The notes under the pieces: generated by a model
What the model saw: the letters and a program-made list of their open reading frames with translations, nothing else
Databases searched by the model: none
Told to the model about the DNA's origin: nothing
Assembly: GCA_021234155.1 (NCBI GenBank)
Contig: JAJEKV010000474.1
Location: 1-64,000 of the forward strand
Source of the DNA: Isoetes taiwanensis
Lineage: Eukaryota; Streptophyta; Lycopodiopsida; Isoetales; Isoetaceae
DNA: 64,000 nucleotides
Direction: 5' to 3'
Shown here: positions 22,138 to 33,130 of the stretch, in pieces
Numbering within the stretch: position 1 is the first letter of the stretch
Layout of the letters: each line of letters opens with the position of its first letter
Made by a program: the position numbers and the translations under genes

Positions 22138-22320
22138 TTGCTTGCGATTCTGTGGGTTCATTAGAGATTAGTGATTGATGAGTTCAAGCATCGAGACTTC
22201 CCAATTTTTCTTTCCCCCGCCTCTTTGGGCAATGCAGCTTAGTTTACATGCTAAGTTCCATTGTCCAAAGAGGCGGGTGAAAGCAAAGATTGGGACGTCT
22301 CGATGCTTGCATTCAAGTCT
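22138..22320. repeat. Second copy of the ORF 3 tail plus hairpin (H4 at 22,185-22,309)
   Basis: Repeats 21,286-21,450: the tail GCTTGCGATTCTGTGGGTTC... through the stop, then a hairpin with the same CAAGCATCGAGAC arm. H4 is slightly longer, with an extra GCCTCTTTGG/CCAAAGAGGC pairing that makes the stem better than H1. The sequence before it (21,860-22,137) is unlike the body of ORF 3. Confidence 0.8.
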
Positions 22321-22779
22321 TTGGGCGTATAGGTCTTTGGGGCGTGAGGGGTGAAGTCTCTCAAGTGGTTCAGGTCGAGTGTTGATTGCAGAGTGACACA
22401 TAATGATGCTTAACATCGTCCCGTCCACTGGATAGATCTGCCGTAACTCCGGTACGCCAAATCGGCATTTGAATGCCATCCGGACCTGGTGCTTTTTTTT
22501 TTGACCTACTCAAAAAATCATGTCGCGACATTGGTGCTGGTAAAGTGCTGATACCCGTCATCAAATTTTTTCGACGGCCCTTCACGTTTCGTCAAGCACT
22601 TCACCCGCCATAGCCAGCCTTGAGCGGGAGTCAAGATCCATCATTCCTGCTATTTTTGGCCAAGTCATCGATCCCAAAATTTTAGTTTGCAATCTCCAAT
22701 TCGAATTGGAATTTCCCCGCCCAATTCAAATGCTGCACCTTCAGAATTATGCTGTTTCAGCGTTTCTTGAAGCACAGCT

Positions 22780-24941
22780 ATGGTTCTTGAGTTGAGAGAT
22801 GAATTCCTTGCTTCTGTGTCCAAGCATTGTGCGCAATTTGATGCCCGGAGAATGCTGGCGGGCATGCAAGAATTCGTCAACAATTCCAAACGATTTCTGG
22901 AGTGCTGTTCACAATTTGCAGAAAATTACCTCGAAGAATCACCTACACAAATCGAAGCTGGCACTCACATATGAATGAAGAAATGAAGAAACTACATATG
23001 AAGTCGAAAATTCAGATCAAGAATTCCATCATGAAGATGAAAGACAAGGTAGTCCTTGTTAAATGCTTCTGCTATTAAATTGCTGAATTTTTTTGTTCTA
23101 AATTGCTGACTGGTGTAATGTACTGCTTTCAGTGGAACAAAATTCATTCAATGGTGCTGAATTTATGGACTTTGAACATGATTTCAACATGTCGAGTATG
23201 CAATTTAAATTTGTTACTTGGTTTATAAAAACTAAACTGACATGCTAAAATTACAGGAGAATATGGTGGAATCTCATTTGAGGATGCTGAAGTTATGGAT
23301 GTTGGCAATGCTATAGAGGTTGGATCTGACTGTCATAATACAGGTACTTGCTATAATAGAGGTATTTGCATTGATAAAATTTCGTTCTGACTGTAGTTAG
23401 AATTGTTTCATCAATGTAGGTGCTATGAACCATGCAGTGCTTGCAAACCAAGAGAAATATGAAGCCTCTTTCAAAAAAAGACAGGCCGAAATAAGGAGGA
23501 TTCAAAGAAAGAGGAAAAGAGAAATGGATGCTGCAACTGGCAACAAAGGTGCAGTTACAAATGATGCTACAGTTGGTAAGAAAGGTTCATTCAGCAGTTG
23601 GAAAAAAAGAAAGTTGTCAAAAGAATTAGGCAAGCTTGTGAACGAATTGTGTGAGAATGCTACATCTGAAGAAAGAGTGGAAATTCTAGGGGGTGCTAGA
23701 AAGTGGATACCTGAACTAGATCTCTCAAACAACAAAAAATTAAACACAATGAAAACAATCATTAATAATTTGAGGGAGTCTTTTGCAGCTCATAAGTATT
23801 CAAAAACTACAGATGTGTGGAGAGCAAGAAGTGCTGCAATGACTTTTACAGTCAATGGTGAAACTAACAAGTCTACTTTTGCCAAGCAAATGAATCTGAA
23901 TAGGAAGATTGTGTCAGTTGCAGTCAATAGAAGATTGGCTACAGAGCATGGTAGTGGACCATGGTCCATGTTCAAGAAGAATACTAGATGTGACATACTC
24001 TCTTATGATGAAAGGAAACTAGTAGTTGACTTTTGGAGAGATAACACACGAGTGTCTCCATGCAAGAAACATGTTATAAGGATTAGAGTGGCTAAAGGAT
24101 TCAAGATCATGCATCCATTACACTTCCTAGAAGATACTCAGGTTAGTTTGATTGCACATGCTGGATGTTGTTACAATTGCTTTAATTCTGCGTTCTTGTG
24201 TCTGTTATTGTAGGTTTCATTTTACCAGCGTTTCAGAAGGGAATATCCTAAGTTTGAGGTTTCTTTCTCAGTTTTTCATGCCTTGAAACCCCCTTATGTT
24301 AGGAAAGTAAAGGACAGAGAGACATGCTGTTGTGTCTATCATATGAGAGCAAATTTTATTCGACTTGCAATTAACAAAGTAAGACATGATGAAAAACTTC
24401 ATGGTCCAAATTGTAAATGCACGTGTGAAGTTTGTGGTCCAGGACCAACATGTATGGCAAGGAAGAGCACCTATGCTTCAACAAGTGAGCTTTGGAGGTC
24501 TCTTGTTTGTCCAAGAGATGAAATTGAAGGATGGTATGCACATGACTGCCTAACTCTCAAGTGTAATAAGTGTGGACCTAGCAAGCTGCCAACATGTCCA
24601 AATGAACAGAATTTCAGAAATGGTGTGCAGGTGGAGTGGAAGACATATGACAAGGTACTAAGATTGTTGCTGTTTTTTATGCTTTATTATCGTGTAGCTT
24701 TATTTTTAATTTCTGTATTTGTTGCAGATATATGAATCTGTAGAAGAATCTGATGACAAAGGAGGTTATAAGCTGGGAAAAAAACCAGTCACTAAACTAG
24801 ACACTGAACAGCCAAATTGGTGAAGTCCTAGCAGATGTATCTGAGGATAATGGAGCAGATTCTGAAGAAGAAATCCTTCCAGGTGGTACACTCGAAGAAA
24901 ATTATCTTGCTTTTAAAAAGGCAAGATTTTCTGGAATTTAG
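22780..24941 (+). pseudogene. Plus-strand gene of the nested transposon: basic, Cys-rich protein
   Basis: Exons supported by GT-AG borders in phase: up to 23,048, 23,133-23,195, 23,257-23,343, 23,420-24,141, 24,214-24,654 and 24,728 onward. The protein has an acidic N-terminal part, a very basic stretch (KKRQAEIRRIQRKRKREMDA), a central region (WRARSAAMTFTVNGETNKST) and a Cys/His-rich C-terminal part (CCCVYHMRANFIRLAI; CKCTCEVCGPGPTC; CNKCGPSKLPTC) that could bind zinc. In animal DFAENY-type proteins, as I remember them, a comparable region lies N-terminal to the transposase core in one polypeptide; here the core is on the opposite strand. A stop near 22,974 and a frameshift near 24,815 (the acidic tail to 24,941 is in another frame) point to decay. 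The first exon is uncertain. Confidence 0.65.
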
Positions 24942-25119
24942 CAGTCTTTCAGCATCTACCAGGCATCTTATCAGCATAGATCTACCAGGCTTGTTTTCTT
25001 TTTAAAATATTATGAGGATCTTGTATACATGCAACACAATTTTGTTCCATAGTGTTGACATGTTTTTTGTATATTTATGTAATAGCAAGGTTTACATATG
25101 AATATAAGTGATATGATTG

Positions 25120-25480
25120 CTCAAACATTCCGAGTCTATGAATATAAGTTTTCATTAATATAAGTTTCCATGAATATAAGTTTCCATGAATATAAGTTTT
25201 CAAACATTCAAACATATTTCATTATGACAACCAATTTGATCCAGCAATATGTTTATATTGCTTATGATTGCAATATGTTTACATATGATAGCAATTGTTT
25301 ACATATGATAGCAATTGTTTATGATTGATAGCAATATGTTTACATATGATAGCAATATGATTGTTTATATATGATAGCAATATGATTGTTTATGATTGAT
25401 AGCAATATGTTTACATATGATAGCAATATGATTGTTTACATATGACAGCAATATGGTTGTTTATGATTGATTACATATAT
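25120..25480. repeat. AT-rich minisatellite between the convergent genes
   Basis: Two blocks: four or five copies of an AATATAAGTTTCCATG-like unit (25,135-25,205), then about ten variants of TTTACATATGATAGCAATATG (25,230-25,480). It lies exactly where the two gene 3' ends meet and may include their polyadenylation regions. Confidence 0.85.
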
Positions 25481-25631
25481 AAGTTTTGTTTGGTTACATA
25501 TTTGTTTTGTTTGGAGACACAAATGTGATCAATTGTGACAACTTCAATATGATCCTACAAATTTACAATATGATTTACAATTTACAATATGGTTCACAAT
25601 TTACAAATTGGTTTACAAATTACAATTTGAA

Positions 25632-27235
25632 TCACAAAGCATCTTTGCCTTTTGCTGCTTTTGCTTTTGATTTCTTATTTCCTTTCAGTTCATTTCCTTT
25701 AGACTCTAAAACTTCTTGAGCATAAATGGATGTGCTTTGATGCAAGCTACCCATAATATGATCTTCCACAATGTCAGGGAGCTGAAACAGGTTGTTCCTC
25801 AATCTGGTCATATCAAAATTAACAGCCAAAACCAAATGGTCAGATACCTTGACTCGGCTCATGTTCTAGCAATTCATACAAGCTACCATTAATTAACTTG
25901 TAATATTTTCCAGTAACAACTACTTCATTCCTACCAAACTTTTGCCCCCAAGGATCCTTGTATGCTTTCTCTATAACATGCTTTGTTCTAGTGCATTTTA
26001 AAATATAAAAGTCAACTTTTTCTTTGTTGTTAGGCTCGGCATTGTGACAAAGTTATCTCCAACAACAATGATATCTGATTTCCACTCATGATCTCCTTCA
26101 AAAACAGGGCCTTCAACAACTTCCTCAACATAGCCAGCACCCATAGGTTTTAATTCAGAGTATGACCACGTGCCTATTCTAGCAATGTAGGGACACTTTG
26201 CATATTTCCCTAACCAGCAATTATGACAGAAACATGTGAAGTTCATATGTGCCACTTGAGTCGGGTCAGTTCTTTGAGTAAGCCTGATGGAATGAAATTT
26301 GCTAGAGCCAGATAGAGTTGCACAATCATACCTTTCACTTCTATCAACATCTCCTATGCCAACTTCCCAAAAATGTCTGTCAAACACAAGCATTCACAAG
26401 CTCAGCAAATTGGAATGTATAAAAATGCAGCAGTTCAACAGCACACCTGTATCTATCCTTGCCTTCCATTGTCATGTTGTCACTGAAATGTTTTTTGCAA
26501 AAAACCACTACATCATGTGCATTTCTAAGTGGCACAGAATTTCGTTTTAACATCTCATGAGTTAGGGCTCTCTTAATGACAGCTCCAGCACCATCATGTT
26601 CACCTGTTTCTCTATCAGATTAGTGCTGGAAATGAACATTAACTCTAATTAATTGAAATAAAAGTTACCTTTTTCATGATAAGAAGCAAAATAATTCCAA
26701 GTTATTGGGATGCCACTACTTTGATAATTTCTTCCTAGAAAGTAAAATGTTCTACTTCCTTTTCACTGGCTAGAACATCCATTAGACCAAACAATATGTC
26801 TGTTGTACTTGATTTTTTTGCTGGACAAAAATGCTGCATGACTGTTCAAACAATGTTGCATAAACAAAGTGTCATGTTCCCTATCATCTGAAATGTAGAA
26901 GTGAGTTTCTTTGATGATTCTTCTCTCATCTTCATCCAATTTAGGGTCATCATCATCACTTTTGGTGGCATGTCTGTATGTTATATGTACTAAAATTGTG
27001 CACTGATCATTCCTCCAATGCAGACTTTGAATTTCTTGCTGAATCTTAAAGCTGTAATTTTCAGCAAAATCAATCACTGAAACTATTGCATCCTTTGGAA
27101 ATGTTTCCAAACACTCCTTGAATTGCCTGGCCTGCCATCTACCCTCATAGTTGTGTGGAATGAATTCTTTCAGCACTTGTCTGGCATTCTGGAAAATATC
27201 AGCAGCACTCAGCAAGCACCTCTTCAGCATCCTTT
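25632..27235 (-). pseudogene. DFAENY-type DDE-like transposase core
   Basis: The minus strand encodes VLKEFIPHNYEGRW, VSVIDFAENYSFKIQQEIQS, ETHFYISDDREHD and RHIVWSNGCSSQ. After further exons (26,603-26,447 and 26,376 onward, GT-AG in phase) come EHDGAGAVIKRAL, then HFWEVGIGDVDRSERYDCAT, a late part AYKDPWGQKFGRNEVVVTGKYYK in another frame, and a C-terminus with SHLVLAVNFDMTRL. I recognise the order (DFAENY, Q-S-HW, ISDD, WS-G, GAG-IKR, WG-F, HLV-A) from uncharacterised proteins in invertebrates; no family name is certain. The conserved Asp residues would be the DDE-like candidates. Defects: TGA at 26,762-26,764 where Trp or Phe is expected, and frame changes near 27,235 and 26,030-25,860. 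Confidence 0.7.
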
Positions 27236-27685
27236 TTTTTTTACATCTCCAGCATCTACTTCTGCTTCAGCATCTTGATTTTCTATACGCTCCATCCTTG
27301 CATCTTCAGCAGAAGCTTTTACAGCAATGTTAGGCACATTTCCTGCAACAAGAATTCAATATTAACTACAATTAAATTGAACATGGACTACTATTCAAAT
27401 TTTCGCTTAGACTTACCAATTTTTTTCAGTGCTCCAGGCTTGTTTCTTGCAGGGGTCTTCTTGTCTGCAGGCTGTCCAGTGCTGCCAGGGGTCTTCCAAG
27501 ATTAATTTAAAATTAATGTAACTTAAAGAGAAGTTATAATACTAAAACTAAATGTGTACCTTTTATGGGAGATATGTGAGCAAATTTAACAGGACTCAGC
27601 TTGTCAATATCTATAACTGTTCAAATAGAATTGAAGTTAGCACAAAACAAAAACATTAGAAGATACATTGAACAAGAATACTTAC

Positions 27686-29057
27686 TTGAAACAGGTTTCG
27701 AGTCTTTTTTGTGCTGGCCCTTGTCTTCCTTTTCTTAATTTTTGCAGTCCTTTCTGCTTTGAAATCAATACTTGAAGGTTTATTATACAAAGTGGTGCTG
27801 CTATCAACTTCATCCTTCTGCTTCTTATCTTCAGCACTGTTAGCATGTTCAGTTTCTTCTTCATCTTCATAGTTAGAGTCCTCTTCAATCACAACACTGA
27901 ATTCTTTGAATCCCAGTTCCTGCAAAATATTGCTTGGGACTTCCTCTCCACAACAGGGAACCACACAGTGCATAGTTTTCAGCACAGTCGAAAAGCAAAA
28001 GACATGGTATTTATGTCCACATTGGTTTATTTTAACAAACAGGTCATATTCTTGAGGAAAACAAAGGCCACATGCCTGACATACATCACTAGTTAGCAAA
28101 GGTAAACAATAGACACCCATACCCAACTCCATCCGAGTTTTGGTACATTCACTGTCTTGCTGCATGGCTGAAATATGCTTGGCCTTTGCATGCCACTTCG
28201 CCATTGATGCCTCAAAGGATGCTATTTCATCCTTCAGCACAGAAATTTCAGCACGAATCTGTTCTTCCCCTTTAGAATCTATTTGCAGAAGTGCTGACTC
28301 CAAAAGCTCTCGCATAACTGCTTCATCATTCTTTAGTTTTGCAATAGCATCAACTTCTTCTGGAAAATCACGTTCAAGGTCTGCTCTGGACTTTTGCTTC
28401 AACTGTATATTTTCATATATAGCTTTGCAAGCTATGTCTGCTCCAGCAACAACACCTTCTTTCCTCAGTAAAGACTCTTGTTTTGATAATAGCAACTCCT
28501 CTGCATCTCTCTTCATTTCAGCAAGCTTACCCAAGTGATCCAAAATAGCATTGCTATTCAAACAGTAGCTGCTGGTCTTCCCCTTAGAAATCTGGCGCTC
28601 AAATGTTTGAAAAGCTTCTGCAGCAAAACTAGCCCAGTTTACTTTGAATTGCCCAGGGTTTGACAAAGCTTGTTGGGTATTACTCCAAGCAAAAGCTTGA
28701 GCAAAGGTTACCCTAACCTCATTGTTGGTAGGCTTGCTTTTCTGATAGATTCTTTCCAGCAGGTTATGCAACACAGTGGCGAACCGGGGCCTAACAAATT
28801 TTAAGTTTATCTTTCCTTTCCGAAGTGGGCACTGCCAGACATCAAGAAAATCACGGTCGGAAACATCCTTGGCCTTCAAATCCTTTGGCTTCTTCCCTTC
28901 ATTACACAAACCTCTGTTTGTGTGAAATTCATACTCAGTTCTTGCGAAAAGCAGTTCCTGATAACATCAAACAGTGTTTTTTTAGTTCAATATCAGTAGA
29001 TAAAGAAGAAAGCATGAGAAATAGAGGGATTTTTACCTCGCCGGACTTGAGCGCCAT
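27686..29057 (-). CDS. Coiled-coil / RING-like protein of the nested transposon
   Basis: The start ATG at 29,057 gives MALKSGE, followed by a GT-AG intron (29,036-28,958) and a 424-codon exon (28,957-27,686). Residues about 10-170 form an unknown globular region (DFLDVWQCPLRKGKINLKFV). About 170-270 is a predicted coiled coil (KQKSRADLERDFPEEVDAIA; EEQIRAEISVLKDEIAS). About 300-350 is a Cys/His cluster, CQACGLC...CGHKYHVFCF...CVVPCCGEE, that looks like a degenerate RING/RING-H2. The end is an acidic then Lys/Arg-rich tail. It is the first part of the minus-strand transcription unit and may continue by splicing into the transposase exons (small candidate exons near 27,600, 27,450 and 27,300), though a clean join to the next exon was not found. 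No internal stop. Confidence 0.65.
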
Positions 29058-29353
29058 AGCTAGATGCTGGAATTCTTAACAGTAGCAGAATGAACCGAAC
29101 TTCCCAATTACACTTTCAATCAAGCTTCAAAATCGAAATGATCGGGATTCGAGAATCCCTAGCACCCTGCACCTAATCAATTCTGCCTGCGAAAACTTTT
29201 CGCGCGCAGGCCTGCACACCCTGCCAAAATGATGAAGGGCGTCATTCAAAAATGATGAAGGACGTCCTTCACGTCACGAGAAAATGCTGAAAATAGGTGC
29301 TGAGCCGGTGCTGGAGCGTCGCGAAATTGGGTAGGTAAAAAAAAAGCACCCAC

Positions 29354-29453
29354 CTATAATTTGTACCTCCATTCCTTTGGGCGGCACCTGCCATGTAAAC
29401 CCATTTGGTATTCAGAGCATGTGCCATTCAAAGGAATAGAGTACAGATTATAG
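29354..29453. other. Long hairpin H5 beside the nested transposon
   Basis: The arm CTATAATTTGTACCTCCATT, continuing into CCTTTG, pairs with CAAAGGAATAGAGTACAGAT followed by TATAG. The loop is around CATGTAAACCCATTTGGTATTCAG. It lies 3 bp outside the right terminal repeat of the nested element and is followed by GTCCTGGTGGCATTTAAATC, which is repeated after H6. Confidence 0.8.
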
Positions 29454-29625
29454 GTCCTGGTGGCATTTAAATCCCAATTTGGCGTACCGGAGTTATGCCT
29501 TACCCTATCCATTGGGTGGGACGATGTGGATCATGTATCTTGTGAACCCTCTTCAAGATCAGACTCGCCTCAACTGGTTCGTGGCTGCTTGGCCTCTTGG
29601 CATGCGTTTGAATGCCATCGGGATT

Positions 29626-29724
29626 GTGTATCTGTACCTCCATTCCTTTGGGCGACATCTGTCATGTAAACCCATTAGATATGTAGAGCATGTGTCACCC
29701 AAAGGAATGGAGTACAGAGTATAC
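29626..29724. other. Long hairpin H6, paralogue of H5
   Basis: The arm GTATCTGTACCTCCATTCCT, continuing TTGGGCGACAT, pairs with ATGTGTCACCCAAAGGAATG then GAGTACAGAGTATAC, giving a stem of about 38 bp with few mismatches and a ~28-nt loop. The surrounding ~130-bp unit (hairpin plus downstream GATCCTGATAGCATTCAAGTG) is a diverged direct repeat of 29,362-29,480. Confidence 0.8.
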
Positions 29725-30277
29725 GATCCTGATAGCATTCAAGTGCCAATCTGGCGTACACCTGATAGAAACATAGAAAGAACCATCATACATGAAAGAA
29801 CCATCATACATGAACGAAACATATAGAAGATAAAAACTTATAACAAAAGTTAGGATACTTTTTATTAATAGTGCCAGGGACGGTTACAATAGTTTAAAAA
29901 TCCTCATGAACGGTTACAATAGACTGAAGATACTCATCACATCATCTTTCTATGCAGCACCTTCCTCATCAGTTTCATCATTCGGAGTTCCATCCTCTTC
30001 TGCCCGGTGACCTAGGTTCAACCTCCGATGACCCTTTCCCTTGGTGCAACGTCCTCGAGACATGTTTCTTCTAGCACGTTCTTTGTTTGTCAAGGTAAAG
30101 CGCGAAGGAAAGTCTGATGGATCACGTAGGCCAGTCAAATCCTCAACTAGATTGCTCGGACCTGGCCTATCTGTGTCGGACTCCTCGGTATCTTCGCTGT
30201 CGGCTGACTCGTCTGAGAATATGGCTTGGCCTATATCATCTTCGTCATCAACGAAGTGGGTACGCTGAATGTCTTCG

Positions 30278-32490
30278 TCAACATGGTTTGGCAGCATTTA
30301 TTGCAAGCAGCTCGTCCTCACTGTCTTCGAAGCTGTCCTCTTCCACTTCGGAATCTGCATCCATGAAAGGAAACTGTAGCTTATCGATTGCAGATGTACC
30401 ACTGTTGCAATTCAATAGCCGCCAATTTGAGAAGTTGTATACAAGTTTCTCTGCCTTCTTATGTAGCAAGCAATTGCAGGTGACACTGTGTATATACTTA
30501 TAGGCACTCCAATTCCTCTCACTTGCACTAGATACCAAGGAGAGGATAGTCATTGCGATTGCCTGCAAGGTATCAGTAACTTGCCCGTGGGCTTGCCACC
30601 ATGCATAAGATTCTATATTTGGTTCCTTCTTATGACTCTTCAGTGCATCGTGAGGCTCTTCATCTGCCCACCTTCCACTCAGGTTTTGGTATTCAGTTAA
30701 CTCGGCAATGAAAAGCTTGTAGTCCGAGCTGTTAGGATAGAACATTTTTGCAACCTTCTTCAACGAACCCATCACTTAATTATCTGTATGCTGGTCCATA
30801 TCATGGTTGTGCGGGTCTAAGGCATGTGCAGCGCCATGAAGATCATTGTATGACTTCTTCCATCGTTCATTGAAGTCTCTGAGTAGTGCTGCGAGTTTAG
30901 CATTGTCAAATGGCGCATTGGGGCCATCACGTTCTAGGAAGGATTGAATGGAGTGCCAACACCTCCAGACCTTTCCAGTGCTTGCCTTCGAAGAATCAAG
31001 CGTTTTGATGGCATGACAAACAGGTTGCATGCACCTCACAACATTCTTTACACCTTTCCAAAATGTCTCCCGCCCAAGCATTTCTCGAAGGGCAGCGGCT
31101 TGTTGTCAGTGTTTGGCGGCATTTTTCCCTTTCTGCCTCCTTTCCCATTCAAAAAACTCTGTATGATTGAAGGTTGAGATAATCCAAGCACTCTTTCAAG
31201 ACAGATGTAATTGGAACCAAATCGGGTTTGCCCAGGATTCATGAGTGCTAGGGTCTTCTGACGCAATGACTTGTAAATGGCATAAATTGCCAGCTTCTTT
31301 GTGATGAATTTTACAAGCCGACGTGCTTTCTGAATGGGATCTTTGAACCACGTGTGCTGTGAGAACCAATCCTTGAGCAATAGGTTTAGGCAATGGCATT
31401 GGCAGCTAGTAGCATGCAACCCTGGAAATTCAGACTCCAATAATTCACCCGCTAGCTTGCAATTAGACGCGTTATCCATTACAACCTGAAATATTGGTCC
31501 AAAACTCTCTATCACGGCCTTTGTTTTCTGAAAAATCCAATCCCCTGTCACTTGGTCAGTTTTGGTTTCTACGGTTTTCAAAAATACTTCACCCCCTGGA
31601 TACACGATCATGAAGTTTAGAAGATGGTCCTTGTTTACATTGCTCCAACCATCAGTCACTAGTGAAGCTGGCCTGGCTTCAGTCACACGACACAACTTCA
31701 TCTCCACCCTCTCGACCATTTTTCCGTGTATTTCATCAACCATTTTATTGTTGGCATGCTTGTATGAAGGCAACCTAAAAGCCGGCCCTGCTTTGGCAAC
31801 TTCTTGGAAGGCTTCTTTCATTGCTTTGTGCTCCAAAATATGTGGAGACAACCCGGCATATAAAAATGCCTCTACAACCTTCAATTGCGTCTTCTTCAGT
31901 TGCTCTGATGTTAAGCAATGATCAACCCTCTGTTGCTTCGTCTGTCTTTCCACTATTTCAATTGTCTCTATCATTCTCTGCTCTCCCGTGCTTATACCTA
32001 TTGACCCTAGTCCATCCTCTGATTGGTATGCTGTCCCAACAGGGGGGGTGGTATAGTTATCTTCGTCTTCTCCTGCCCGGCACTGCTGTTGAGTATCTGT
32101 AACTCGTCTTTTTCTCGTATTATTCTTCGTTTTGCGTACCACATCCAGTCGAGACAACCTTTCAATGGCATCCTTTCGCAAGTCAGCAGATGCAGTACAA
32201 GTCGCGACACCGACGTCTCGTTCACGTAAGATGTGAGCTCGAATTCTTGTTGCAGAACCATTTACCAATGAGTATCCACAAAACACACATTCCCACTCAT
32301 TTACGCCAAACTCTTTCATAAAATCCCATTCTGGGCCTCTTCTCCGACCCGCAACTCCAGTAACGCGACCACGTGGACGGGGTGCAGTCCCCCTGGCCCT
32401 GCCACGGGCACGTGCAGTCCTCGCACCTCTAGAGGTGGATGCATGACCGCTGCCTGCACCTCCAGAGGTAGATGTATGACCAGTAGCCAT
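30278..32490 (-). pseudogene. hAT transposase with BED finger and DUF659, inactivated
   Basis: From ATG at 32,490 the minus strand encodes a Gly/Arg-rich N-terminus and a BED zinc finger (CVFCGYSLVNGSATRIRAHI...C). A DUF659-type core follows with ARPASLVTDGWSNVNKDHLL and VVMDNASNCKLAGELL, which hold candidate catalytic Asp residues, then CQCHCLNLLLKDW. The C-terminal hAT dimerisation part has QAIAMTILSLVSSASERNWS. Two defects break it: a one-base loss in an A run at about 31,081 (the frame moves to RETFWKGVKNVVR) and an in-frame TAA at 30,776-30,778. An acidic tail continues in a shifted frame to 29,950. This is the transposase expected for the outer element, whose 8-bp duplication and CAGGG ends match its class. 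Confidence 0.9.
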
Positions 32491-32922
32491 TGCTCGGACC
32501 TCGCTGACAATGTCTGTTAATCTGACTCCTTGATTACACGAACTAAAGGAAGACGTATATATGCAAAGGAGCAAGCTCACTATGCATATGTTACGTCGAC
32601 GTTCCGTACGAGAATCAAGGGGGGTTGGACGGGACCCTATAGGATATTCTATGGAAGCAGATGTAAACCCAAGGCTGGAAACCACTGGGACGGAGTAAAC
32701 TCACATTCCAGTATCCAACGTCAGGCTCGTGACACGAAAAACGACACCTCAAAGGCAAACCATTTCCGTATTTTGACTCAGCCTGGCAGTCAACGTTTGA
32801 GGTGAATTCTAGAGCTAATCACGTTTTTCTTATATATACTATTAATGGTGCCACAAAACAGGCCAACCAGAGGCGCAAACATTTTTTTTGCTTAGTAAAT
32901 TGGGACAAAACAGCTCAAAAGA

Positions 32923-33130
32923 TTCGCGTACGCAAACCTTTCTTTCGCGTACGCGAATACTGAGAACCGCGTACGCGAAGTTTAAATTATTTCGCGTACG
33001 CGAAAACAACTAGAACGCATACGCGAAAAATTTTTCGAAAAAAAATTGGTTTCGCGTACGTGATTTCGAAGGTTCGCGTACCCGAAAAATTTTTCGCGTA
33101 CGCGTTCTAGTTGTTTTCGCGTATGCAAAA
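32923..33130. repeat. Right subterminal palindrome array of the hAT element
   Basis: About nine copies or variants of TTCGCGTACGCGAA within 208 bp, mirroring the left array at 17,467-17,731. Several copies carry one or two changes (TTCGCGTACGCAAA, ACGCATACGCGAA, TTCGCGTACCCGAA). This places the likely transposase-binding zone 120-330 bp from the right tip. Confidence 0.85.

Larger units (their letters stand above)
22488..29350. mobile_element. Nested DNA transposon with two convergent genes (6.9 kb)
   Basis: Imperfect terminal inverted repeats start GGTGCTTTTTTTTTTGACC at 22,488 and end with the complement (GGTAAAAAAAAAGCACC) at 29,350; weaker similarity continues inside (TCGCGAC, GGTGCTGG). 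The two genes start near the ends and converge on an AT-rich minisatellite at 25.1-25.5 kb: a basic/Cys-rich protein on plus, and a coiled-coil/RING-like protein plus DFAENY-type transposase on minus. No clear target duplication is visible; the outer flanks are instead inverted copies of another sequence (22,411-22,487 against 29,453-29,520). Both genes carry frameshifts or stops, so the element is probably inactive. Confidence 0.75.

Noticed and set aside
28140-28538. A 132-codon plus-strand ORF inside the RING-like gene
   Set aside because: Antisense shadow of the minus-strand coiled-coil exon; Ser-rich complement of Glu/Lys-rich codons.
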